From Acidimicrobiaceae bacterium (GTDB lineage: Bacteria > Actinomycetota > Acidimicrobiia > Acidimicrobiales > UBA8190), in the NCBI GenBank assembly GCA_003131945.1, contig PKWD01000177.1, forward strand, positions 1 to 7,734: a stretch of DNA of 7,734 nucleotides. Reading direction: 5' to 3'. A model generated the notes under the pieces. That model had not been told where the DNA came from, did no database searches, and saw only the letters and a list, made by a program, of their open reading frames with translations. The position numbers and the translations under genes were made by a program. Numbering within the stretch: the first letter of the stretch is position 1; each line of letters starts with the position of its first letter. This document shows positions 1 to 6,818 of the stretch, piece after piece.

Positions 1-774
1 GCCGAGCAGTTCGGCACCCTGGAGGCGCTGCACCCGGGACGCATCGATCTCGGCATCGGACGGGCGCCGGGCACGGACCAGGTCACCGCCCTGGCGTTAC
101 GACGTTCGGTCGACGCCCTGGCCGCCGACGACTTCCCCCAGCAGCTGGGCGAGCTTCTGGCCTTCTTCAACGGAAGCTTCCCCGACAGCCATCCCTTTCG
201 CGCCATCACCGCCGTCCCCGGCTACGGGGACCAGCCCGAGCTGTGGTTGCTCGGTTCCAGTGGATTCAGCGCCCAGGTGGCCGGGTTGCTCGGTCTTCGC
301 TTTTCGTTCGCCCACCATTTCAGCGCCGGCAACACGCTGCCCGCCCTGGAGCTGTACCGGTCGAACTTCCGGCCCTCGAACACGCTGACCGAGCCGCACG
401 CCATGGTGGCCGTGTCGGTCATCTGTGCCGAGACCGAGGAGCGGGCACTGTGGTTGGCCGGTCCTTCCAAGTTGGGCTTCGTCCGGCTGCGCTCGGGGCG
501 ACCGGGACGGCTGCCTTCTCCCGAAGAAGCGGCCGCCCACGAGTACTCGCCCGCCGAGCGGGCCATTCTCGACGCCAGGACCACCGGTCAGATCGTGGGC
601 GACCCCGACACGGTACGGGCCGGGTTGGATGCCCTCATAGGCGAGACGCAGGCCGACGAATTGATGATCACGGCCATGATCCACGGCTACGACGACCGGT
701 TGCGGTCCTACCAGCTGGTGGCCGACATCGCCGCCGGGCGCCGCCTCCCGCCGGTGGCGCCGGTCGGGTCATAG
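1..774 (+). CDS. LLM-class flavin-dependent monooxygenase, MsnO8/YhbW-like (5' partial)
   Basis: This is the C-terminal 257 residues of a luciferase-like monooxygenase. It reads in frame 1 from the first base and stops at TAG 772-774. Family members are roughly 330-340 residues long, so about 80 N-terminal residues lie outside the window. The visible part opens with the family's phosphate/flavin-region motif [20 protein letters not shown] followed by RAPGTD (residues 1-26). It then has a [11 protein letters not shown] block (about 82-92), where the flavin phosphate is usually bound, and an HHF motif near residue 105. These features match luciferase family oxidoreductase group 1, which includes E. 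coli YhbW and MsnO8. Such enzymes are soluble TIM barrels that use reduced flavin and O2 to oxidise a substrate; the substrate here cannot be told. The gene converges on the YfhO-like gene, 34 nt away, and is not part of the minus-strand operon. Confidence 0.94.
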   Translation, partial: AEQFGTLEALHPGRIDLGIGRAPGTDQVTALALRRSVDALAADDFPQQLGELLAFFNGSFPDSHPFRAITAVPGYGDQPELWLLGSSGFSAQVAGLLGLRFSFAHHFSAGNTLPALELYRSNFRPSNTLTEPHAMVAVSVICAETEERALWLAGPSKLGFVRLRSGRPGRLPSPEEAAAHEYSPAERAILDARTTGQIVGDPDTVRAGLDALIGETQADELMITAMIHGYDDRLRSYQLVADIAAGRRLPPVAPVGS

Positions 775-851
775 TCCCCGCCGGCCGCGATAGAGATTCG
801 TCCGCTCGTCACGCCTGGTGATCTCTGACGATGACCGGCCGACGCCGGCGG
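775..851. other. Convergent gene junction with nested inverted repeats
   Basis: Only 34 nt (775-808) separate the stop codons of the two converging genes. The region has several imperfectly nested complementary segments: CCGCCGGC (778-785) with GCCGGCGG (844-851), AGAGAT (792-797) with ATCTCT (821-826), and TCAC (809-812) with GTGA (818-821). The last two pairs share base 821, so they cannot both form completely. The 3' arms lie inside the end of the YfhO-like gene. No T-run follows on either strand, so this is not a standard intrinsic terminator. It may slow transcription from both sides, or the repeats may be chance in GC-rich DNA. Confidence 0.3.
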
Positions 852-3775
852 CGGATGAAAATCGGCCCCAGGGCGAGCAGGGCCACCACGATGACGCCCA
901 CCGCGCTCACGGCGAGGCCCTCGTAGACCGGCGACGGCCGGTAGGTGAAGTGCACCAGATGGACACCGGGGGGGACGGTCACGGACTGGACGAGGCCGAA
1001 GCGCCCGACGGCGACGGAGCGAGGGGTCGTGGCCATGTGTCTGTCGGTGGCGCTCCCGGTGATCGTCGCCTGCCACCCCGACGCGAACTGGACCGAGCGC
1101 ACGAGGGTCGCTTGCTGCCGGGTGTCGACGCGGATGGTCTCGTCACCCCAGGGTGAGTCCGACACCACGCGGGCGGTGCCCGACGCGTCGCCGGTGACCC
1201 AGGCCCGGCCCCGGGCCACCGATGGGGCGAAAATGGAGAAGACGCCGTCTCTCCCCACGAAATGCCAGCGCGGCGGGGTCATGATGTCGCGCAGGGATCC
1301 GTCGACTCGGTAGATACCCTGCCCGGCGGTGCGCACCAGGGCCGCGCCCACCGTCACCGGCGTCTCGGTGGCCGACACCCGCTCGGCGGAGGTGGTGGCG
1401 GTGGTGGCCTCCAGCACGATGGCGCTGGCCGCACGCGGAGCCCCCGCTGACGCCGTGATCTCGGTTCGTCCGTCGATGACCTGTGGTGCACCGAGCCACG
1501 AGGTGGTGGCTCCGTCGCCTGACACGAGACCGACGCGCAGACCGCCGGTGCCCCCGAAGGGGAGCGGGACGGTGACGGCGGTGACCGACAAGACGGTGCC
1601 GAAGTATTGGGTGCGGGCGTCACCGGGGGACAGGGTGGCCGTCGGTGCCGGTGGTGAAGCGCCGTTGTAGTCCGAGGCCGGGGTGGGTCCGGGACTCGAC
1701 CTGTCGGGCGGGGCCGACGGATCGGATGCGACGGGGGGGAGGGGAACGGCCCCGTTGGCCATGCTCCGGGTGAAGCCGGGCGGACGCCCGACGAGATGGA
1801 CGAAGTACTGGGGCACGGTGACGAGCAGACCGAGGTCGAGTTGGGCGAAGGTGGCCCCCGACAGCGCCGCCGGGGTCAGGTTCAGCTGGAGATGGGTCCC
1901 CGTCTCGGCGTCGTAGTGCTCGTCGACGACCGCCCCGTAGCCCTGGACGTCGTCGAGCGACCGCAACAGGGTCAGGTCGGGTTGTCCGATGAGGTTCTGG
2001 TCCACCGGGTAGAAGCGGTCGGGGTCGAACATCCCGACGCGGTGGAGGCCGCCGGCCGGTCCCTGACCCTGGGCCGCCAACAGAGAGGAGAGCCGGTTGG
2101 CCTGGGTGTCCGTGGCCGAGCTGGCGGCACCGGGGTCGGGGGTGCTCTGGATGCCGACGTTGAACACGGCCAGGTCGATCACCATCAGCGTGATCAACAG
2201 TGCCGGCAGGCGTCGCCCGAGGTGTGAGCGGCGCACGACCATCCATCCGGCGCCGAGGGCGATGACGCTCGGGACGGTGAGGAGTTCGATGAGCGGCCGG
2301 AGCTTGGCGCGCGTCACCGCCGTGGGCACGTGCAGAATGTGGTCGAACCACGGGCCGCCGATCAGGAGGGTCAGCTGGATCCCGACCACGGCCACCACCG
2401 GGAGCAGTGGCAGCACGATGTCGGAGGTCCAACGCTGCGGCCCGTGGAACCGGCGCCACCCCGGGGCCCGGTCGGTGGGCGAGAGCAGTGGCGACCCGGG
2501 AACGGCCCCCGGCGAGGCGACTGCCGGCTGGTCGACGGTCCGACGCCCGGCGGCGGTGATGGCGGGCATGAACATGCGGTCGACCCAGGTGGCGAAGAGG
2601 ACGGCCAGGGCCAGATCGACCTCGAGCAGGTTGCGGTTCAGGAGGCGTTGGCGGTTGAAGAGGGGGATGTCGTAGATGAGGTGGCCCACGGGGGTGAAGC
2701 CGCCCCAGGTGAGGAAGAGGCCGACGACGACGATGGCGTACCAGATCCACCACTGACCGGCCTCGGGGGCCGACCGGTGGCGGCGGGCCAGAAGACCGAA
2801 CAGGGCCATGACGGGGAGGATCCCGATATAGCTGGAGATCTCGGGCAGGTTGAAGGTGCCGATGAAGTTGAGAGGAAGGGTGTGGCTCCCGCCCAGCAGC
2901 ATCGGGTCGAGGCCGAGCAGGGTCAGGGACTTGTTCATCGAGCCGGAGGAGAAGAACGAGTAGCTGTGCATGGCCCGTTGCGACTGGGCCTGGAAGGCGG
3001 CGCCGGGGATGAGCTGGGCGGCGGCCACCGCCACACCGATGACCACGCCCGAGGCGGCGCCGGCGAGGATGTGGATGCGCCGGGGCCCCGGGGTGCGCCA
3101 GGCCAGCCAGGCGCTGTAGAGGGCGAGCACGATGCCCCCGTCGAAGATGGGCTCGACCGCTCCCGACAGGATCATGAGGCCGAGCGACGCGCCCAGCAGG
3201 GCCACCCAGGGCGCGGCCGGGCGGCCGGCGGGCCGATGGGCCAGGCGGTCGATGGCCACGAAGGCCCAGGGCAGCCAGGCGGCCGCCTGGACCAGGTCGA
3301 GATGGACACTCTGGGCCGTCATGAAGCCGCCGAAGGCGAAGGCCCCGGCGCCCAACCCCGAGGCCAGCCAGGAACGGCCGAGCAGTCGCAGTAGGACGAG
3401 GACGCCGGCGGCGGCCACCACCTCGACGGCCATCTGGTTGACCACCCAGGCCAGGGTCCCGGGCAGGACGGCGAAGAGAACGGTGGTCGGGTAGGCGGCG
3501 CCGGCGTTGAAACCGGCCAACAGCGGAGCACCGCTCCACAGGTAGGGGTCCCACAGGGGCAGGTGCCCGTGGCGGAGATCGGTCCCCACCAGCACCCGCA
3601 GGGGGAAGTTCTGAATGAGGTTGTCGCCCACCAACCAGGTGGCGCCGAAGGCGGCCGGGAGACCGAATAGAGCGGCGGCGATGGCGCCGAAGAGGGCAAC
3701 CAGACGACCGGCGGGATGCACGAACGTGCGCCACAGGACGCGCCGCAGTCGTCGTCTCACCCGGTCACCGATCAC
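809..3775 (-). CDS. YfhO-like polytopic membrane protein, putative GT-C-type glycosyltransferase
   Basis: The protein has 988 residues, with a GTG start at 3775-3773 and TGA at 811-809. A basic N-terminus (RRRLRR) precedes a first membrane helix near 24-48. An extracytoplasmic motif follows: GDNLIQNFPLR (50-60), then GHLPLWDPYLWSGAPLLA (70-87), matching the YfhO pattern of an acidic residue followed by G-x-x-PLW-PY-x-SG. D51 is the likely counterpart of the acidic residue found in the first loop of GT-C enzymes. Further helices are visible at about 110-131, 137-155, 188-227, 235-257, 310-330, 342-358, 387-402, 453-473, 498-514 and 522-540. A large extracytoplasmic domain (about 541-948) ends in the YfhO-like SVQFASGW and VPPGVHLVHFTYRPSPVYEG segments, then a last helix (950-974) and a basic tail. 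In Firmicutes, YfhO transfers lipid-linked sugars to envelope polymers. The adjacent lipid-carrier-type glycosyltransferase supports a similar role, but the acceptor is unknown. Confidence 0.85.
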   Translation of the reverse strand: MIGDRVRRRLRRVLWRTFVHPAGRLVALFGAIAAALFGLPAAFGATWLVGDNLIQNFPLRVLVGTDLRHGHLPLWDPYLWSGAPLLAGFNAGAAYPTTVLFAVLPGTLAWVVNQMAVEVVAAAGVLVLLRLLGRSWLASGLGAGAFAFGGFMTAQSVHLDLVQAAAWLPWAFVAIDRLAHRPAGRPAAPWVALLGASLGLMILSGAVEPIFDGGIVLALYSAWLAWRTPGPRRIHILAGAASGVVIGVAVAAAQLIPGAAFQAQSQRAMHSYSFFSSGSMNKSLTLLGLDPMLLGGSHTLPLNFIGTFNLPEISSYIGILPVMALFGLLARRHRSAPEAGQWWIWYAIVVVGLFLTWGGFTPVGHLIYDIPLFNRQRLLNRNLLEVDLALAVLFATWVDRMFMPAITAAGRRTVDQPAVASPGAVPGSPLLSPTDRAPGWRRFHGPQRWTSDIVLPLLPVVAVVGIQLTLLIGGPWFDHILHVPTAVTRAKLRPLIELLTVPSVIALGAGWMVVRRSHLGRRLPALLITLMVIDLAVFNVGIQSTPDPGAASSATDTQANRLSSLLAAQGQGPAGGLHRVGMFDPDRFYPVDQNLIGQPDLTLLRSLDDVQGYGAVVDEHYDAETGTHLQLNLTPAALSGATFAQLDLGLLVTVPQYFVHLVGRPPGFTRSMANGAVPLPPVASDPSAPPDRSSPGPTPASDYNGASPPAPTATLSPGDARTQYFGTVLSVTAVTVPLPFGGTGGLRVGLVSGDGATTSWLGAPQVIDGRTEITASAGAPRAASAIVLEATTATTSAERVSATETPVTVGAALVRTAGQGIYRVDGSLRDIMTPPRWHFVGRDGVFSIFAPSVARGRAWVTGDASGTARVVSDSPWGDETIRVDTRQQATLVRSVQFASGWQATITGSATDRHMATTPRSVAVGRFGLVQSVTVPPGVHLVHFTYRPSPVYEGLAVSAVGVIVVALLALGPIFIRRRRRPVIVRDHQA

Positions 3776-3784
3776 CCGGGGACG

Positions 3785-3800
3785 GCGGCGTCAGCGCCGC
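3785..3800 (-). promoter_or_regulatory. GC stem-loop over the stop codon before the YfhO-like start
   Basis: In the minus-strand mRNA, GCGGCG (3800-3795) pairs perfectly with CGCCGC (3790-3785) around the four-base loop CTGA. This loop contains the TGA stop of the glycosyltransferase gene. The 3' foot of the stem lies 9 nt before the GTG start of the YfhO-like gene, where a Shine-Dalgarno sequence would normally be; none is present. No U-run follows, so it is not an intrinsic terminator. A ribosome finishing the upstream gene would melt the stem and sit next to the GTG, which would suit translational coupling. The structure is seen in the sequence; the role is inferred. Confidence 0.4.
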
Positions 3801-4612
3801 TCGCGCCACCAGGTTCGCAGGACGACGCGGGCGTACTGCAGAGCGAAGAAGACGTTGTGACCCTTCTTCGACTCGCCCGACGCCCGGGGGTGCCACACGG
3901 TGGGTCGCTCCCCGAGCCGCCATCCGCGCGCCGCCGCGCTGATGATGAGCTCGGCCGTCTGGTACTGGTCCTGCTCGAGGGTGACGTCGCGCAGCACGTC
4001 GATCTTCATGGCCCGGAAGCCGTTCGAGGTGTCGCTCAGGTGCTGGCCGGTCAGGGTGTTGATCACGGCGGCGAAGAAGACGACGCCGGCCCTGCGCAGG
4101 ACGTCGCTCGTCTCGTCGGTTCCGAGCCGGCGGCTGGCGATGACGAAGTCGGCTTCTCCGGCGAGGACAGGGGCCAGGAGGTCGGGGATCTCGGCGGGGT
4201 CGTTCTGGCCGTCGGCGTCCAGGGTCACGACGTAGCTGGCTCCCAGGGTGTCGGCCAGCTCGTAGCCCAGGCGCAGGGCCACGCCGTGTCCCATGTTGAC
4301 GGGGAGCACGGCGCAGAAGGCCCCGTGCCCGGCCACGATGTCCTCGGTGCCGTCATCACCGCCGTCCACCACCACCAGGGTGGAGACGGCCAGGCCGTCG
4401 ATCTCGGTGGGGACGGACTTGAGGACGGCACCGATGTTGTCGGCCTCGAGATAGGAGGCGATGAGGACGACGACCGGTCCGAGCAGGGCGTCGGGGTGAC
4501 GGCGGCGGAAGTCGGTGCGCGCCTGCTCCATCACGAAGGACCGGATGTCGTCGCGCCGCCGCTGTTCGCGTGAATGGGCGCGCGTGAAGGGAGCCAGGAC
4601 CGCTCCCGCCAT
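3791..4612 (-). CDS. Family 2 glycosyltransferase, polyprenyl-phosphate sugar synthase type (DPM1-like)
   Basis: This 273-residue GT-A protein probably moves a sugar from a nucleotide donor to a polyprenyl-phosphate carrier at the inner membrane face. After an unconserved basic stretch (1-45), the Rossmann-like core starts with GPVVVLIASYLEADNI (45-60). Next come the donor-binding VVDGGDDGT (81-89), NMGHGVALRLGY (106-117) and the metal-binding LDADGQNDP (131-139, DXD at D132-D134). The acceptor-side motifs are DTSNGFRAMK (194-203), QYQTAELI (216-223) and RASGESKKG (243-251). This order is typical of dolichol-phosphate mannose/glucose synthases. There is no C-terminal membrane helix, unlike CsbB, only a basic, Trp-containing tail that may touch the membrane. 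The ATG (4612-4610) shares one base with the HD-gene stop (TGATG). M28 (ATG at 4531) is a possible alternative start, since the core begins later. Donor sugar is unknown. Confidence 0.93.
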   Translation of the reverse strand: MAGAVLAPFTRAHSREQRRRDDIRSFVMEQARTDFRRRHPDALLGPVVVLIASYLEADNIGAVLKSVPTEIDGLAVSTLVVVDGGDDGTEDIVAGHGAFCAVLPVNMGHGVALRLGYELADTLGASYVVTLDADGQNDPAEIPDLLAPVLAGEADFVIASRRLGTDETSDVLRRAGVVFFAAVINTLTGQHLSDTSNGFRAMKIDVLRDVTLEQDQYQTAELIISAAARGWRLGERPTVWHPRASGESKKGHNVFFALQYARVVLRTWWRERR

Positions 4613-4614
4613 CA
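4610..4614 (-). promoter_or_regulatory. TGATG stop-start overlap (HD gene / glycosyltransferase)
   Basis: On the minus strand the TGA of the HD gene (4614-4612) and the ATG of the glycosyltransferase (4612-4610) share one base. The preceding 20 nt (an A/C-rich stretch, AAGCCCCACAGCATC) has no Shine-Dalgarno match. Translation of the glycosyltransferase therefore probably depends on ribosomes reinitiating after the HD gene. Confidence 0.7.
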
Positions 4615-5202
4615 GATGCTGTGGGGCTTGGCGAAGACCTCGCGCACGAGCGGCTCGAAGTGCGACAGGGGCAGCGTCTCGTAGTCGGGGTCGAAGCTGT
4701 TCTGATCGAACTCGTCGGCGAACTTCGCCGCCAGGGAGAACCAGGGTTCGTTGCTGTACTTGTCACGGGCGTTCGGGTCACCGCCGAAGTGGTGGTAATA
4801 GTGCCGGCCCTGGAAATCCTGGTGGGCCAGGATGACCTGGACGATCTCGTCGCGCACGTAGGGCCGGAGGATCTCGGCCGCGATCCGGGGGTGGTTCGGC
4901 ACCGAGACGTACTTGCCGATGTCGTGGCACAGCGACGCCACCACCATCTCGGGGTCGGCACCGGACTCCTCGGCCCGGGTGGCGGTCTGCAGCGAATGCA
5001 TCAGCTGGTCGACAGCGAAGCCGTCGGTGATGCTGGCCAGCCCCTCCAGCATGGCCAGGACCTGGTCGGCCACGCGGCCCTGGTGCTCGAAGGTCTCGGC
5101 GCCGATCACCGCCCACTGCTCGGCCGTCGACTCGTCCATGCTCCGGAAGGTGGGGGTGGGGGAACTGGATATAGCGGTGGAGGTGGTGGTATCGGTGCTC
5201 AT
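4612..5202 (-). CDS. HD-domain metalloprotein, PhnZ/MIOX-like putative diiron oxygenase or phosphohydrolase
   Basis: This is a 196-residue soluble protein. A Ser/Thr-rich N-terminus (1-20) precedes an HD domain (about 60-190). The metal-ligand pattern is H69 (QLMHSLQTA), H93-D94 (SLCHDIGKY), H104 (PNHPRIAAE), H127 (ILAHQDF) and a late Asp, D166 (ADEFDQNS), with a YYHH patch at 135-138. Compared from memory with the phosphonate-degrading oxygenase PhnZ, all six ligands (H34, H58, D59, H80, H104, D161) appear to have counterparts at similar spacing, and the block H69-Y98 is closely similar. PhnZ's substrate-gating Y24 and E27 align with T59 and F62, so the substrate is probably different. PhnZ's partner PhnY is not encoded here. 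A simple HD phosphohydrolase remains possible. The ATG (5202-5200) overlaps the MFS stop by 4 nt. M22 (ATG at 5139) is an alternative start, since residues 1-21 look unconserved. Confidence 0.85.
   Translation of the reverse strand: MSTDTTTSTAISSSPTPTFRSMDESTAEQWAVIGAETFEHQGRVADQVLAMLEGLASITDGFAVDQLMHSLQTATRAEESGADPEMVVASLCHDIGKYVSVPNHPRIAAEILRPYVRDEIVQVILAHQDFQGRHYYHHFGGDPNARDKYSNEPWFSLAAKFADEFDQNSFDPDYETLPLSHFEPLVREVFAKPHSI
5199..5202 (-). promoter_or_regulatory. ATGA stop-start overlap (MFS gene / HD gene)
   Basis: The HD-gene ATG (5202-5200) and the MFS-gene TGA (5201-5199) overlap by four bases as ATGA on the minus strand. A GGAG lies only 2 nt before the ATG (5208-5205), too close to act as a normal ribosome binding site. 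Translational coupling is the likelier means of initiation. Confidence 0.7.
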
Positions 5203-6818
5203 GGCTCCATTGTCGCGCCTCGGGGCGTCGGCGTCGTGCCGGAGGCGGCGGCCGCCATGGGGGGCGCCTCGAGCCCGCAGTGCACGACCGCCGCGGTGGG
5301 AGCCCGCGTCGTGCCCGGGGTGGGCGCCGGCGCCGTGTCCGTGGTGGCCTCGGCGCCGGCCGGCAGCGTCGCCGGGGCCGGGCGCCGGGGATTGCGGATG
5401 AGCAGGGCCGCCAGCAGGCCTCCGGCGGCGGCGGCCACGCCGGAGACGACCACGGCGGTGTGAAAACCGGCCGTGAGCTCGAGGGGGTGGAGATAGGTGG
5501 CCCCGGTGATGCCCGACACGACGGGAAGGACGGCCACGGCGATGAGGCCACCGGCCCGGGCCACGTCGTTGTTCACGGCCGAGGCCACGCCGGCGTGGTC
5601 GGACGGAGCCGAGGACAGCGCCGTGGTGGTGAGGGGGGCCACGGTGAGAGCCAGTCCGGCCCCCAGGACGAGGATGGGCGGGAGGACCTCGGTGAAGTAG
5701 TCACCGGACGGTCCGACGAGGCGGAAGAGCACCATGCCGGCCCCCACGAGCACAGGGCCGACGGCCATCTGCAGGCGGGGGCCGATGCGCGAGGCCAGGG
5801 CGCCGGAGCGGGCCGAGAACATCAGCATGATGACGGTCAGGGGGAGCAGGGAGGCCCCGGCCTCCAGGGGGGAGTAGCGGGCCACCTCTTCGAGCTGGAT
5901 AGGCAGCAGGAACAGCGCCCCGCTCAGCGCCGCGTAGACGAGGAAGGTCACGACGTTGGTGGAGGTGAATTGCTTGGACCGGAAGATGCCGAGCGGAAGG
6001 ATGGGATGGGGGGTGCGTCCCTCGACGACGACGAAGGCGGCCAGGGCGACGGCGCCACCGAGGAGCGAGCCGACGACAGTGGTCGAGCCCCAGCCGTGGC
6101 TGGGGGCGTCGATGATCCCGGCCGTCAGCCCGACGAGGCCGGCCGAGACCAGAAGCGCACCGAGGAGGTCGACCCGTCCGCCGGCGGTGGGGTCGGTCGA
6201 CTCGGGCACGTGGCGGGCGGCCATGACGACCACGACGACCGAGATCGGGAAATTGATGAGGAAGATGAGGCGCCAGGAGACGGCGCTGATCAGGAAGCCG
6301 CCGAGGAACGGTCCGATGGCGGTGGCCACCCCACCCAGTCCGGACCAGGCCCCGATGGCGGCGCCCTGGTCGTCGGCGGTGAAGGAGCCGCGCAGGATGG
6401 CCAGGGATCCGGGGGTGAGCAGAGCGGCCCCGACACCCTGCAGGGCGCGCCCGGTGATGAGGAGGCCCGAGTTTGGGGCGGCGGCACAGACGAGGGAGGT
6501 GAGGGCGAAAGAGACGACGCCGATGATGAAGACGCGTCGGCGCCCGAAGCGGTCACCGAGGGCGCCGCCGACGAGCAGGAGCCCGGCCAGAGCCAGGAGG
6601 TAGGCGCTCACCACCCACTGGAGGCTCGAGACCGACATATGGAAGTTGCGTCCGATGGCGGGCAGGGCGATGCCGACGACGGTGGAGTCGATGGCGGCGA
6701 TGGCCGAGCCGAGCACGGTCACGGCCACCACCCAGCGGCCGGCGGTGCTGCTGAAACGCAGGCCCGGGGAGGCCCCCGGCGGCGTGGCCGGTGGAGAGCC
6801 TGGTGGGGAGATCGTCAC
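5199..6818 (-). CDS. MFS transporter, DHA2 family (EmrB/QacA type, 14 helices)
   Basis: This 539-residue inner-membrane protein resembles proton-driven drug efflux pumps. About 14 hydrophobic helices run from residue 29 to 474. Family motifs are clear: IDSTVVGIALPAI in helix 1 (43-55, motif D1), GALGDRFGRRR in the helix 2-3 loop (85-95, motif A), GRALQGVGAALLTPGSLA (123-140, motif B with its Arg), and IGPFLGGFL in helix 5 (168-176, motif C, typical of antiporters), followed by SWRLIFLINFPI (181-192). The family is usually 480-550 residues, so the gene is full length. A Pro/Ala/Thr-rich tail of about 65 residues (475-539) includes an isolated HCGLEAPP (513-520). The GTG start (6818-6816) overlaps the ispH stop by 4 nt with no Shine-Dalgarno, and the Pro-rich first 25 residues are poorly conserved in appearance. 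The substrate cannot be predicted; no regulator gene is adjacent. Confidence 0.95.
   Translation of the reverse strand: MTISPPGSPPATPPGASPGLRFSSTAGRWVVAVTVLGSAIAAIDSTVVGIALPAIGRNFHMSVSSLQWVVSAYLLALAGLLLVGGALGDRFGRRRVFIIGVVSFALTSLVCAAAPNSGLLITGRALQGVGAALLTPGSLAILRGSFTADDQGAAIGAWSGLGGVATAIGPFLGGFLISAVSWRLIFLINFPISVVVVVMAARHVPESTDPTAGGRVDLLGALLVSAGLVGLTAGIIDAPSHGWGSTTVVGSLLGGAVALAAFVVVEGRTPHPILPLGIFRSKQFTSTNVVTFLVYAALSGALFLLPIQLEEVARYSPLEAGASLLPLTVIMLMFSARSGALASRIGPRLQMAVGPVLVGAGMVLFRLVGPSGDYFTEVLPPILVLGAGLALTVAPLTTTALSSAPSDHAGVASAVNNDVARAGGLIAVAVLPVVSGITGATYLHPLELTAGFHTAVVVSGVAAAAGGLLAALLIRNPRRPAPATLPAGAEATTDTAPAPTPGTTRAPTAAVVHCGLEAPPMAAAASGTTPTPRGATMEP
6815..6818 (-). promoter_or_regulatory. 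GTGA stop-start overlap (ispH / MFS gene)
   Basis: The MFS-gene GTG (6818-6816) and the ispH TGA (6817-6815) overlap by four bases on the minus strand. The preceding bases (CCCGTCTGGCCGG) contain no Shine-Dalgarno match. The transporter is probably translated by ribosomes that have just finished ispH. Confidence 0.7.

Noticed and set aside
1679..1745. G-rich plus-strand stretch that could form a G-quadruplex
   Set aside because: It lies inside the YfhO-like gene opposite the Pro/Ser/Thr-rich segment, and the G-runs follow from proline and glycine codons in GC-rich DNA.
2330..3394. A 354-codon plus-strand open frame opposite the YfhO-like gene
   Set aside because: Low-complexity Gly/Glu/Asp/Arg composition, with no recognisable domain.
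1620..3734. A 704-codon minus-strand open frame overlapping the YfhO-like gene
   Set aside because: It is an Arg/Pro-rich out-of-frame reading. The overlapping frame has membrane helices and the YfhO motifs.
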